NCBI GenBank assembly: GCA_944358375.1 | Contig: CALVQT010000002.1 | Coordinates: 1 to 64,000 of the forward strand | DNA: 64,000 nt | From: an uncultured Bacilli bacterium | GTDB lineage: Bacteria; Bacillota_I; Bacilli_A; RF39; UBA660 | Direction: 5' to 3' | Shown here: in pieces, positions 8,876 to 17,286 of the stretch | How positions within the stretch are numbered: position 1 is the first letter of the stretch | How the letters are laid out: each line of letters begins with the position of its first letter | The notes under the pieces: generated by a model | Told to the model about the DNA's origin: nothing | The model's input: only the letters and a program-made list of their open reading frames with translations | Database searches by the model: none | Made by a program: the position numbers and the translations under genes

Positions 8876-10579
8876 ATGTCAAATAATTATGAAGATTATG
8901 GCTATGAAGATAAAGAAGAAATACAAACTGATAAAAAATCAGCTTTAATGAAAAAAATAATAATTGTAATTCTTGTCGTTATTGCTATATTAATAATCTT
9001 TTATTTAGTAAAAGGGTGTAGTGGTAGAAATGATATTGATGATCCACAAACGCCAACATTTAATTATGAACAAGAGTTATTAAATGCTGGTAAATTGTAT
9101 TATGAAAATAATATGTCATTATTACCTGTATCTGTTGGTGAATGCAGTGAAGTTAAATTAGAAGAATTAATTGAGAAAGGTCTTGTAAATCCTGATGAGT
9201 TTTCAACTTGTAATTTGACAGCTACCTATGTTAGAGTATGTGTATTGCAGGATGGTAGTAAACAATATACACCATGGTTAGTTTGCACTGATAAAAATTC
9301 TGAGAATGAATATGGCCCTAGTATTGAAGGTACATTGAATGATATTATCACTGATTCAACATATGTAAGTTTTATATATTTACCACAAATGTTAAAGACT
9401 GAAGGAACTGCTTATGGTAAGACTGAGGAATTATGGAAAGATGAAATTACTTATGAAAACTATAAAACTTTAGGCACTACGAATTATTATAGATATAGAG
9501 ATAAATTATATACTTGGGATTTAACAACAAATCATTATTATACAACAAGTGGTGAAAAAACAAATGCTAAAGATGTTAATGAATATTATGTAACATCTCC
9601 AAATAGCGATTATAAGATGTATGATAATGCAACTAATGAAGCATATAAATGGTATAAAAATACATCTTCAAAAATTTATTATTTAGGAGAAAATGGAGAA
9701 AAAGCATTTTCACCAACCGCACCAGAAGGTTATCCATATAATGAAGGTGGAATAGATGTATATTTCGAACGTAGCGATACTACATACAATCCTTACAAGT
9801 ATTATGTTTGTGCTGTAGATGCTACATCAACAACTGTTGTATATCAGCAAGATACACCTTGTGGACAGGGAACTAATAAGAACTTTACTTATCAAAGAGA
9901 TATTGTATATAGTTGTAGTAACTCAAAAGATGATGAAGGTGTATCTGTAATTGATGGTATTGTTGATCAAGGAGATAAGTGTCATATATATGGCGATTGG
10001 AAATCTCTTGGCACAGGGACATGTAAAATAAGTGAAACTTGTAGAACATATACATTCTACAATTGGTATAAATTCGAAAGTGATGGAAATAGGTCTTATT
10101 ATCCATCAGGATCAAAAAATGCAAGTGGTGAAAAAGTATATTATACAAGTGCACCGGCTGCTGGATATATAAAAGATGAAACTACAAGAACAAAAGCTTA
10201 TAAATGGTATAGAACTACGACTAAGACTTCAACTGAGTATACAGCTACAGCACCTAGTGGATATTCTAAAGCAACAAAAACAAATGATTATAAATGGTCA
10301 AATTGGTCAGATTGGTCAACTAAGAATCCAAGTATTAATGATGGAAGAGATAGAAGCATTGAAACAAAAGTAAAAATAAAATTACAACAAATAATTGGAG
10401 CTAGTGAAGAAAATTGGGTAGATTTAACTGAAAATAGTACTTATGTAACTCTAGATGAAATGATAGAAATATTTAAAAATAATAAATATGAAGTTAATAC
10501 TTTAGCAGATATAAATAACATTGGAGAGATAAGATATCAAATAAAGATGATGATTAGAAATAAAAAGGAGACAGAATAA
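8876..10579 (+). CDS. Membrane-anchored Tyr/Trp-rich extracellular protein, unknown
   Basis: 567 residues. A short acidic cytoplasmic start precedes one membrane segment (about residues 27-45, IIIVILVVIAILIIFYLV) and then CSG. The outer part begins with an N-terminal domain (NYEQELLNAGKLYYENNMSLLPVSVGECSEV...) whose plan matches that of the minus-strand protein at 28058-29173. It continues with irregular Tyr/Trp units (YKWYK, YYTTSG, APEGYPY, AYKWYRTTTK, WSNWSDWS) and paired cysteines. GGAGG precedes the ATG. Its stop overlaps the next start. Lying between sigE and sigG, it could be a spore or surface protein, but nothing proves this. Confidence 0.7.
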   Translation: MSNNYEDYGYEDKEEIQTDKKSALMKKIIIVILVVIAILIIFYLVKGCSGRNDIDDPQTPTFNYEQELLNAGKLYYENNMSLLPVSVGECSEVKLEELIEKGLVNPDEFSTCNLTATYVRVCVLQDGSKQYTPWLVCTDKNSENEYGPSIEGTLNDIITDSTYVSFIYLPQMLKTEGTAYGKTEELWKDEITYENYKTLGTTNYYRYRDKLYTWDLTTNHYYTTSGEKTNAKDVNEYYVTSPNSDYKMYDNATNEAYKWYKNTSSKIYYLGENGEKAFSPTAPEGYPYNEGGIDVYFERSDTTYNPYKYYVCAVDATSTTVVYQQDTPCGQGTNKNFTYQRDIVYSCSNSKDDEGVSVIDGIVDQGDKCHIYGDWKSLGTGTCKISETCRTYTFYNWYKFESDGNRSYYPSGSKNASGEKVYYTSAPAAGYIKDETTRTKAYKWYRTTTKTSTEYTATAPSGYSKATKTNDYKWSNWSDWSTKNPSINDGRDRSIETKVKIKLQQIIGASEENWVDLTENSTYVTLDEMIEIFKNNKYEVNTLADINNIGEIRYQIKMMIRNKKETE

Positions 10580-12336
10580 TGGTAGAAAGATTAAATGAGA
10601 TTAGAAATAACTTAGATAAACTTTTAGCAGAGAATACTGATATAACATCAATTGGAATTGTTAAATTAGCGGATATAGTAAAAAATTTAAAAGATTATAA
10701 AAAAGAAGCCGATGATATTTTTAACTCTTATAATCAGTCAGTATTTGGTGGAAAAAGTCTTGAGGAAATAGAATATGATGAAGATGAACTAGATTCTATA
10801 TTTAGTGCAAAAAAATATATTTCTGATAAAACATTGGAAGTTACTTACAAATATGATATAGAATTTAAAAATAAAGTTAATCTTTATAATCAAAAAAATG
10901 ATGAGATTGAAAGTGCAAGATTAGAAATTGAAAGAAATGAAGCACAAATTGAAAATTGTAAAAATAGAATAAAGTCATTAGCTGCATATATTGCTGATGA
11001 TAAAAGTTCTCCTGATTTAGTAGAAAATTATAAAAATGAAAAAGAAAGTTTAGAAAAGACTATTGCAATATGCAATAGTTCAATATTTATACTAAATAGT
11101 AGAATAGAAAAATATAAAAAACAACAACAAGCTTTGCTAAATGGAGGAGATTATATTCTTGAAGATCCTCTAAGTAAAAATGCTGACAAAGAAATTGATA
11201 AAGAAAAAGCAGACGATCAAGAATTAGATGATGACATGGGAATTGTTCCTCCTATTTCTGATGAAGAAAAAAAATTAACATCAGAAGAACCAGAAAATAG
11301 TGATGATTTAACTATTGATGAACTTGAAAAAGGTGATGGAATAACTCCATTACCATTATCACCTGAGCCAACTTCAGAGCCAGAATTAGAAGAGCCTGAA
11401 AAAGGTGATGGAATAACTCCATTGCCATTACCACCTGAGCCAACTTCAGAGCCAGAATTAGAAGAACCTGAAAAAGGTGATGGAATAACTCCATTGCCAT
11501 TACCACCTGAGCCAGAATTAGAAGCAGAAAATGATGAAGAAGATAAAGAAAAAGTTGCTCCTGTATTAGTAAATGAAACAGCTCAACCAAAGCCAACATT
11601 ACTTCAAAAAATAGGAAATATAATAAAAAAAGGAATTCTTTATTTAGGTGGTTTATCAGCAATTATACTTACAGCTGATCATTTTATAAATCATCATGAT
11701 ATTGCTGAAATTGAAGAGCAAGAAGATGAAGATTTAGATCAAGATGAAAGTCAAGACCTAAATCAAAGTCAAGATCAAGATCAAAGTCAAATTCAAGATC
11801 AAGAAAACAATCCGTCTCTAACTCCAGGTGGTAATAATAACACTCCAACGACAAATCCATCTAATCCAGGTGGAGATAATAATAATAATAGCAGTGATAA
11901 TAATTCTGGAAATGATGATAAAGAAGAACAAGAAGATCAAATATTCAATGATAATACGACATTTCCAATTGAACTTGGAAGTGGTGAAGTAGCATATAAT
12001 AGCGAAACTGGAGTTGAGGTTACAAAAGATGGAAGTGCATATTTGCATAATGAAGATGGAAGTACAACAAATCAAGAAGATAGAGATTTGGATGTAACAG
12101 ATCACGATACTTCAGTTGTTGTTGAGGAAGATTTATATCCTGATATTAATCCACCAGTTAACTCACCAAGTTTAGATGAGCAAATAGCTGCCGTTCCAGA
12201 AACAGGACAAGAGCAAACATATCAAGAAGCAGTCACTAATGATAATTTAACTCAAGGTGAACAAGATAATCTTGATTCTGCATTAAATGCATTTACTGAT
12301 TTCTTGAATGATGAAAATTTAACTTTAACACCATAA
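10579..12336 (+). CDS. Acidic coiled-coil membrane protein with 24-residue repeats, unknown
   Basis: 585 residues. Residues 1-200 are charged and largely helical, probably coiled coil. Residues ~245-315 are Pro/Glu-rich with three 24-residue tandem repeats (KGDGITPLPLPPEPTSEPEL). One membrane segment lies at ~345-365 (ILYLGGLSAIILTADHF). A low-complexity region of D, Q, N and S follows (residues ~378-460), then a ~120-residue C-terminal domain (NDNTTFPIELGSGEVAYNSE...). Start and preceding stop overlap (TAATG), so it is coupled to the gene before. No known family recognised; an envelope-spanning scaffold is a guess. Confidence 0.65.
   Translation: MVERLNEIRNNLDKLLAENTDITSIGIVKLADIVKNLKDYKKEADDIFNSYNQSVFGGKSLEEIEYDEDELDSIFSAKKYISDKTLEVTYKYDIEFKNKVNLYNQKNDEIESARLEIERNEAQIENCKNRIKSLAAYIADDKSSPDLVENYKNEKESLEKTIAICNSSIFILNSRIEKYKKQQQALLNGGDYILEDPLSKNADKEIDKEKADDQELDDDMGIVPPISDEEKKLTSEEPENSDDLTIDELEKGDGITPLPLSPEPTSEPELEEPEKGDGITPLPLPPEPTSEPELEEPEKGDGITPLPLPPEPELEAENDEEDKEKVAPVLVNETAQPKPTLLQKIGNIIKKGILYLGGLSAIILTADHFINHHDIAEIEEQEDEDLDQDESQDLNQSQDQDQSQIQDQENNPSLTPGGNNNTPTTNPSNPGGDNNNNSSDNNSGNDDKEEQEDQIFNDNTTFPIELGSGEVAYNSETGVEVTKDGSAYLHNEDGSTTNQEDRDLDVTDHDTSVVVEEDLYPDINPPVNSPSLDEQIAAVPETGQEQTYQEAVTNDNLTQGEQDNLDSALNAFTDFLNDENLTLTP
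11326..11523 (+). repeat. 72-bp tandem repeat inside a coding region
   Basis: Units begin at 11326, 11398 and 11470 (exact 72-base period). The first two are complete and the third is shortened. Each encodes KGDGITPLPL(P/S)PEP with a TSEPELEEPE spacer. The sequence is nearly identical between copies, so copy number may vary between strains. Confidence 0.9.
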
Positions 12337-12355
12337 TTATAAGGAGGAAAAAAGA

Positions 12356-12598
12356 ATGGAAAATTTAACAAATCAAATATTAATGTTGGAAAATAAAAAA
12401 AGTTATTTTGTGTTAAGACAAGCATCTTATAAAGGAAAAACTTATTATTTTACTGCTGAAGTTGCTCCAAATGGTGAAGATTTTACTAATGAATTTATGT
12501 TTTTAGAAAGACAAGATGTTGATGGTAAGTTTGCAGTTGTAGAAGTAAAAGACAAACAAGTACTTTCAGTGTTAGCTCAAAACATTAAACTTGAATAA
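12356..12598 (+). CDS. Small DUF1292-like protein
   Basis: 80 residues, soluble: ENKKSYFVLRQASYKGKTYYFTAEV, then a FMFLERQ strand and VEVKDKQVLSVLAQNIK. The strand-rich pattern resembles DUF1292-type small proteins of Bacillota; that family call is tentative. It has a strong AAGGAGG site and lies 19 bases after the preceding gene. Function unknown. Confidence 0.6.
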   Translation: MENLTNQILMLENKKSYFVLRQASYKGKTYYFTAEVAPNGEDFTNEFMFLERQDVDGKFAVVEVKDKQVLSVLAQNIKLE

Positions 12599-12613
12599 TG
12601 AATAAAAATACTT

Positions 12614-12646
12614 AATTCCTTTCAATATAGTTTGAAAGGAATTTTT
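12614..12646 (+). terminator. 12-bp hairpin covering the sigG ribosome binding site
   Basis: AATTCCTTTCAA (12614-12625) pairs perfectly with TTGAAAGGAATT (12632-12643), loop of 6, followed by TTTAT. It looks like a terminator of the upstream operon, but the right arm contains GAAAGGAA, the only ribosome binding site for sigG (ATG at 12649). Readthrough transcripts would therefore be terminated or translationally masked. Confidence 0.75.
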
Positions 12647-12648
12647 AT

Positions 12649-13419
12649 ATGGCTAAGAATAAAGTTGAAATTAATGGTATTAATACTTCGTATTTAAAAG
12701 TATTAACGCATAATGAAATGATTAAGTTGTTTAAAGATTTAAAGAATGGTAAAAAAGAATGTAAATCAATTTTAATAGAAGGAAATTTAAAATTAGTACT
12801 TAGTATATTGCAAAAATATCAAAATAAGTGTGATAATTTAGATGATTTATTTCAAATTGGAGTAGTAGGTTTAATTAAAGCAGTTGATAATTTTGATTTA
12901 TCATTCGAAGTTAGATTTAGTACATATGCTGTTTTTATGATAGAGGGGGAAATTAAAAGATACATTAGAGATAATAGTTCTCTTAGAATCTCTAGAAGTA
13001 TAAAAGAATTATCATATAGTATCATAAATTATAAAGAATCTTTTTTATTAAATAATTTTAGATATCCTACAAATGAAGAAATATGCAAAAAATTTAATTT
13101 ATCTAACTATGAATTATATAATATATTAAATTCTCTTACTGATGTAGCAAGCATTTTTGATCCTATATATAATGATGGCGGAGATACTATATATATTGTG
13201 GATCAATTAGAAGATAAAACTAATATTAATTTAGATTATTTACTTAGTTTAAAAGATGCGTTATCTAAAATTAAACAAAGAGATAGATTAATAATTGAAA
13301 AGAGATATATAGATGGTTTATCTCAGGCAGAAATAGCAAAAGAATTATCTATTAGTCAAGCACAAGTATCTAGAATTGAAAATAATGCTCTTGAAAGTGT
13401 TAAAAAATTAATTTTATAA
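12649..13419 (+). CDS. sigG: Sporulation sigma factor sigma-G
   Basis: Late forespore sigma factor. Its N-terminal segment KNKVEINGINTSYLKVLTHN matches the sigma-G motif NKVEICGVNTSKLPVL. Region 2 has LKLVLSILQKY, DLFQIGVVGLIKAVDNFD and FSTYAVFMIEGEIKRYIRD; region 4 has LSQAEIAKELSISQAQVSRIE. The length of 256 residues is normal. Its position downstream of spoIIGA-sigE follows the Bacillus order, although three extra genes lie between. Translation appears to be controlled by the hairpin at 12614. Confidence 0.94.
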   Translation: MAKNKVEINGINTSYLKVLTHNEMIKLFKDLKNGKKECKSILIEGNLKLVLSILQKYQNKCDNLDDLFQIGVVGLIKAVDNFDLSFEVRFSTYAVFMIEGEIKRYIRDNSSLRISRSIKELSYSIINYKESFLLNNFRYPTNEEICKKFNLSNYELYNILNSLTDVASIFDPIYNDGGDTIYIVDQLEDKTNINLDYLLSLKDALSKIKQRDRLIIEKRYIDGLSQAEIAKELSISQAQVSRIENNALESVKKLIL

Positions 13420-13430
13420 TATAATTTAAT

Positions 13431-13661
13431 ATGAAGTTATCAGAGTTAGCTAAAAAAGATATTATTAATATTAAAGATGGAAAAGTAATAGGCAGAATTG
13501 TTGATGTTGAATTTGATATTAATAGTGGTTATTTAATTAAATTTATTATAGAATCGCCTAATATTATTAAAAATTTATTTTCAAGTCAAGATGTATTATC
13601 TATTAGATTTAACCAAATAAAAAAATTAGGCGAGGATGTGATATTAATAGAAATATCTTAA
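13431..13661 (+). CDS. ylmC: PRC-barrel protein, YlmC/YmxH family
   Basis: 76 residues: MKLSELAKKDIINIKDGKVIG, VDVEFDINSGYLIKFII and a C-terminal IRFNQIKKLGEDVILIEI form the single PRC barrel of the YlmC/YmxH sporulation family. In Bacillus and Clostridium it also follows sigG. It starts 11 bases after the sigG stop. The exact role is unknown. Confidence 0.85.
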   Translation: MKLSELAKKDIINIKDGKVIGRIVDVEFDINSGYLIKFIIESPNIIKNLFSSQDVLSIRFNQIKKLGEDVILIEIS

Positions 13662-13684
13662 TTTACTTAATTATATAAATATGA

Positions 13685-13690
13685 TAAAAT
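13685..13690 (+). promoter_or_regulatory. -10 element placing the lspA transcript start at its ATG
   Basis: TAAAAT in the context TATGATAAAAT, the same -10 context used elsewhere in the window, ends only six bases before the lspA ATG (13697). No Shine-Dalgarno sequence is visible. A leaderless transcript is implied if this promoter is used; no clear -35 is visible. Confidence 0.4.
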
Positions 13691-13696
13691 ATATAT

Positions 13697-14158
13697 ATGA
13701 AACAAAAATATATTAAAATAAGTATTTTGTTAATAGTATTAGTTTTATTTGATCAATTTGTTAAATTATTAGTAGTTAATAATATTGGTGTAGATAAATC
13801 TCTTATTATAATTAATAATTTTTTAGAATTTACTTATATAAAAAATAGTGGTTCAGCATTTGGATTATTTAGTGAAATTAATGTTATTTTACCTATATTA
13901 ACAATAATATTCATAATATATTTATTAAAAGAATTAAAGATGCATATAAATGATAAACTACTGATGTTATCTTTTATTTTAATAATATCTGGTGCGATTG
14001 GTAATTTAATAGATAGATTAAAGTTAGGTTATGTAGTAGATTTTATATATTTTAAAATATTTAATGTTAGTATGCCTATTTTTAATATAGCTGATATATT
14101 TATAACTTTTGGAATACTTATGTATATTTGTAAAATAATTAAGGATGATGTTAAATGA
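13697..14158 (+). CDS. lspA: Signal peptidase II (lipoprotein signal peptidase)
   Basis: Membrane aspartic protease that removes signal peptides of prolipoproteins. Four hydrophobic segments are present. The conserved boxes are FLEFTYIKNSGSAFGLF, GAIGNLIDRLKLGYVVDFI and FNIADIFITFG; the two aspartates (VVDF and NIAD) are catalytic in the family. Its length of 153 residues is normal. It overlaps rluD by four bases (ATGA), the common lspA-rluD pairing. Confidence 0.95.
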   Translation: MKQKYIKISILLIVLVLFDQFVKLLVVNNIGVDKSLIIINNFLEFTYIKNSGSAFGLFSEINVILPILTIIFIIYLLKELKMHINDKLLMLSFILIISGAIGNLIDRLKLGYVVDFIYFKIFNVSMPIFNIADIFITFGILMYICKIIKDDVK

Positions 14159-15054
14159 AAATAATAAAAGTAAGTAATAATGATAATTTAACAAGGTTAG
14201 ATATATATTTAACTAAAAATTTAGAAGAAAGTAGAAATTATATATCTCAAAATATAAAAAATGGTAATATTAAGGTGAATTCTAGATGTGTAAAAAGTGG
14301 ATATTTAATTAAGACAGATGATATTATTGAAATTAATGAATTAAAGAAGGATATGACAATAAAGGCAGAAGATATACCATTAAATGTATTATATGAAGAT
14401 GCTGATATAATGGTTGTTAACAAAAAAAGTGGAATGGTTGTTCATCCTGGTAATGGTAATTATGAACATACTCTTGTTAATGCATTAATGGGACACACTA
14501 CAAATCTTAGTGATGATGGCGGATCAGATAGGGCTGGAATAGTACATAGAATTGATAAAGATACAAGTGGAGTACTACTTATAGCTAAATCTAATCAAGC
14601 ACATAAAATATTAAGCGATGATTTTGCTAATAAAAGAATTAAAAGAAAATATATTGCTTTAGTACATGGTGTAATTGAAAGTTCTAAAGGAAAAATAAAT
14701 GCTCCAATTGGAAGAAGTAAAATTGATAGAAAAAAGATGTGTGTGTGTGCTGATAATTCTAAAATAGCAATTACTAATTTTGTAGTATTAGAAAGATATA
14801 ATAAGTCGACTTTATTAGAATTGTCATTAGAGACGGGTAGAACTCATCAAATAAGGGTTCATATGGAATATATCGGACATCCTGTTGTTAATGATCCTGT
14901 GTATGGAAATTATAAACCAATAAATGATTATGGTCAAATGCTGCATGCTAAATATTTAGGGTTTCATCATCCAATAACACATGAGTTTATGGAGTTTTCA
15001 GTAGAACCTGAAAAAGAATTTAATGAAATATTAAATATTTTTAAAAATTCATAA
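14155..15054 (+). CDS. rluD: RluD-family rRNA pseudouridine synthase
   Basis: 299 residues: an N-terminal S4 domain (TRLDIYLTKNLEESRNYISQ...NGNIKVNSRCV) and a catalytic domain with HRIDKDTSGVLLIAK, where the Asp is the nucleophile, plus ETGRTHQIRVHMEYIGHPV. It is the YlyB-type partner of lspA and modifies uridines in large-subunit rRNA. It overlaps lspA by ATGA and its 3' end overlaps the convergent TspO gene by 14 bases. Confidence 0.93.
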   Translation: MKIIKVSNNDNLTRLDIYLTKNLEESRNYISQNIKNGNIKVNSRCVKSGYLIKTDDIIEINELKKDMTIKAEDIPLNVLYEDADIMVVNKKSGMVVHPGNGNYEHTLVNALMGHTTNLSDDGGSDRAGIVHRIDKDTSGVLLIAKSNQAHKILSDDFANKRIKRKYIALVHGVIESSKGKINAPIGRSKIDRKKMCVCADNSKIAITNFVVLERYNKSTLLELSLETGRTHQIRVHMEYIGHPVVNDPVYGNYKPINDYGQMLHAKYLGFHHPITHEFMEFSVEPEKEFNEILNIFKNS

Positions 15055-15517
15055 AATATATTGTACTCATTAATATAAATGCATAAATATCATATAATAA
15101 ATATGGTATTAAAAAATAAGATGCTTTATTAAATATTTTTTTTGTTTCAATAAATAAAAATATAGTTGATAATAATATTATTATTGTGATTGAGAAACCT
15201 AAAAATGGACTCATTAAATAGAAGAAGAAATACATAAATAATTGATTGGATATATAATTTATTAATAAAATATAAAAATAATCATTATTTTTTAAAATAT
15301 TAGTTTTCTTCGATACAAAAATTATACTAATAGTAACAAGAATATAAATTATTATCCATATTATTCCGATAATATTTCCATTTAATGTAAAACTAGGTAG
15401 CTTTAATAAATTGTAATATGAAGAATCAACTTTAAAAATTAATCCACTTAGTAGCCAGAAAGATAGAATTATTATGAATAAAATTATGTTTTTAAAATAA
15501 TTTTTAATAATTATCAC
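15041..15517 (-). CDS. TspO/MBR family membrane protein
   Basis: About 158 residues and five hydrophobic segments. The family motifs are degenerate: LLKLPSFTLNGNIIGIIWIIIY replaces the usual W-P-P..F...W, and INYISNQLFMYFFFY and YFLIPYLLYDIYAFILMSTIYFMN match helices 3 and 5. TspO proteins bind porphyrins and cholesterol-like ligands. The start is uncertain: a GTG at 15517 lies inside GAGGTGAT, which itself looks like a ribosome binding site, so translation may begin a few codons later at a non-ATG codon. Confidence 0.75.
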   Translation of the reverse strand: MIIIKNYFKNIILFIIILSFWLLSGLIFKVDSSYYNLLKLPSFTLNGNIIGIIWIIIYILVTISIIFVSKKTNILKNNDYFYILLINYISNQLFMYFFFYLMSPFLGFSITIIILLSTIFLFIETKKIFNKASYFLIPYLLYDIYAFILMSTIYFMNF

Positions 15518-15588
15518 CTCTTTACTAATGTTATGATTAATAGTAAAATAAAATTACATTAAAATTAATTTGTAGAAAGGCAGGAAAA

Positions 15589-16740
15589 ATGAATATAAAA
15601 ATTAATAATAAAGATGATATTATTCTTAAAATATTACATTATTTTGTAACTGAAGAAGATTATAAACCTATAATAATAAATGGTTTAAATAATGAAATTT
15701 GGCTAGAAAATATGGAAAAGGATTTACAATTAATAAGAATTAATATTAATTATATACATAATAATGAACAATTAAATAATGATATGTATAAAGCTAAAAC
15801 TATTATGAAAAGCATTAAAAAGAATACTTTTACATTTAGAATGAACATGTTAAATTTATTGCTTGATACAGGAGAAGCTGTTAATTTTAAAGACACTAAA
15901 AATATTAAAAATATAGAAACTATAAAAGTAAATAAGATTTCTGATTTTAAGAAAAATAAAGTTGTTAGTGAATTTTTTCCTCATGTTAAAAATTCTATAT
16001 TAAATGAAAAAATGGATCCAGTTGAATTTTTTAAATTAACAGATGATATGAATCAAAAAACTATTAAAAATGAGAAGAAATTAGCAAAAATATTTAGTAA
16101 AAAGAAACCAACTTTTACATATTTATTAATAGTAATAAATATTATTATGTTTTTGTTAACTATCACATTACAGCTAAATGCCAATATTGATTTAAGTTAT
16201 TATTTATCTAATAATTATATATTTGTTCAAAATGGGCAATATTATAGATTATTAACAAGTATGTTCATGCATGTTAATTTAATTCATTTATTATTTAATA
16301 TGTATGCATTGTATATATTGGGTCCTCAAGTGGAAAGATATTATGGTAAGCTAAGATATGCATTTATTTATTTTGTTAGTGGATTACTTGGAAGTATTTT
16401 CTCTGGAGTATTTATGGGTGAAAATGTTATAAGTATGGGAGCATCTGGTGCTATATTTGGATTGCTTGGTAGTATTGCATATTTTACATATTATTATAGA
16501 GCAACTCTACAAGGTTTATTAAGGGGACAAATAGTTCCGGTAATTATTATAAATTTATTATTTGGGCTAGTTGTATCAGGAATAGATATATTTGCTCACA
16601 TAGGTGGATTAATTGGTGGTATATTGATATCTATGGCAATTGGAATAGGAGATAAAGGAAGAAGGAAAGATGAAATTAATGGAATTATAGTATTAATATT
16701 AATGACATTATATATGCTATATATTTTATTTACGAAATAA
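15589..16740 (+). CDS. Rhomboid family intramembrane serine protease
   Basis: 383 residues: a ~175-residue cytoplasmic N-terminal domain, then a six-helix rhomboid core. Seen are HVNLIHLLFNMYALYILGP (L1/TM2), the nucleophile motif GASGAIFGLLG and the catalytic histidine in FAHIGGLIGG. These are the Ser-His dyad of the family. The long N-terminal domain resembles that of YqgP-type rhomboids. It has an AGAAAGGCAGG site and is divergent from the TspO gene. Confidence 0.9.
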   Translation: MNIKINNKDDIILKILHYFVTEEDYKPIIINGLNNEIWLENMEKDLQLIRININYIHNNEQLNNDMYKAKTIMKSIKKNTFTFRMNMLNLLLDTGEAVNFKDTKNIKNIETIKVNKISDFKKNKVVSEFFPHVKNSILNEKMDPVEFFKLTDDMNQKTIKNEKKLAKIFSKKKPTFTYLLIVINIIMFLLTITLQLNANIDLSYYLSNNYIFVQNGQYYRLLTSMFMHVNLIHLLFNMYALYILGPQVERYYGKLRYAFIYFVSGLLGSIFSGVFMGENVISMGASGAIFGLLGSIAYFTYYYRATLQGLLRGQIVPVIIINLLFGLVVSGIDIFAHIGGLIGGILISMAIGIGDKGRRKDEINGIIVLILMTLYMLYILFTK

Positions 16741-16745
16741 ATATT

Positions 16746-17249
16746 ATGATAGGATATAAATTATTAAATAAAAATTTAACAAATAAAAATAATAAAAAAT
16801 ATGAAATAGGAAAGAAATATGAATTAAATGGACCTCTTAAATATTCAAAAAATGGTTTTCATTTTTCAATTTTCCCTGAAGAAACTCTTAGATTTGCAAA
16901 TAAAGAGTCTAGTGAATTGATAGATGATTTTACTATAGTAAAAGTAGAAGCGTCAGGAATCATTGAATGTGGTGATGAATATTTAGAAAATGAACAATTT
17001 GATACTGTTGGTGTTTATGCTTCTACTTGTATGGTTATATTAAAAATTCTTAGTAGAGAAGAAGTATTTAATATAATATTGAATAGTAATAATGTACTTA
17101 GAATTAGAAAATATATTCAATCAGTTAAACTTAATGATTTTGAAATTAATAGTATAAGAGAAAGATATGATGATTATTTTACTAATGCCTATATTGATTG
17201 TTATCAATATAATGATAAAGATGCTTTTTCAAGAAGATTTAAAAAATAA
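16746..17249 (+). CDS. Hypothetical protein, DUF7666-like
   Basis: 167 residues. A GYKLLNKNLT start, then YEIGKKYELNG, NGFHFSIFPEETLRF and TIVKVEASGIIECGDEYL follow the pattern of small DUF7666-type proteins (GFK...GFHfc...p.d.l.y...V...G.i), often seen near phage genes. Family call tentative, function unknown. It begins five bases after the rhomboid stop with no ribosome binding site, so translation is probably coupled. Confidence 0.6.
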   Translation: MIGYKLLNKNLTNKNNKKYEIGKKYELNGPLKYSKNGFHFSIFPEETLRFANKESSELIDDFTIVKVEASGIIECGDEYLENEQFDTVGVYASTCMVILKILSREEVFNIILNSNNVLRIRKYIQSVKLNDFEINSIRERYDDYFTNAYIDCYQYNDKDAFSRRFKK

Positions 17250-17280
17250 AAAACTTCGTTTTTAAATAAGCGAAGTTTTT
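17249..17280. terminator. Bidirectional terminator between convergent genes
   Basis: AAAACTTCG pairs with CGAAGTTTT, flanked by A and T runs, between the gene ending at 17249 and lexA ending at 17287 on the minus strand. Confidence 0.75.
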
Positions 17281-17286
17281 TATTAG

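Noticed and set aside
9885..10373. Open frames on both strands overlapping the Tyr/Trp-rich protein
   Set aside because: Repetitive His/Tyr/Leu or Gln/Leu composition that follows from the repeats of the real gene.
11312..12105. Open frames antisense to the acidic repeat protein
   Set aside because: Caused by the absence of stops opposite Glu/Asp-rich repeats.
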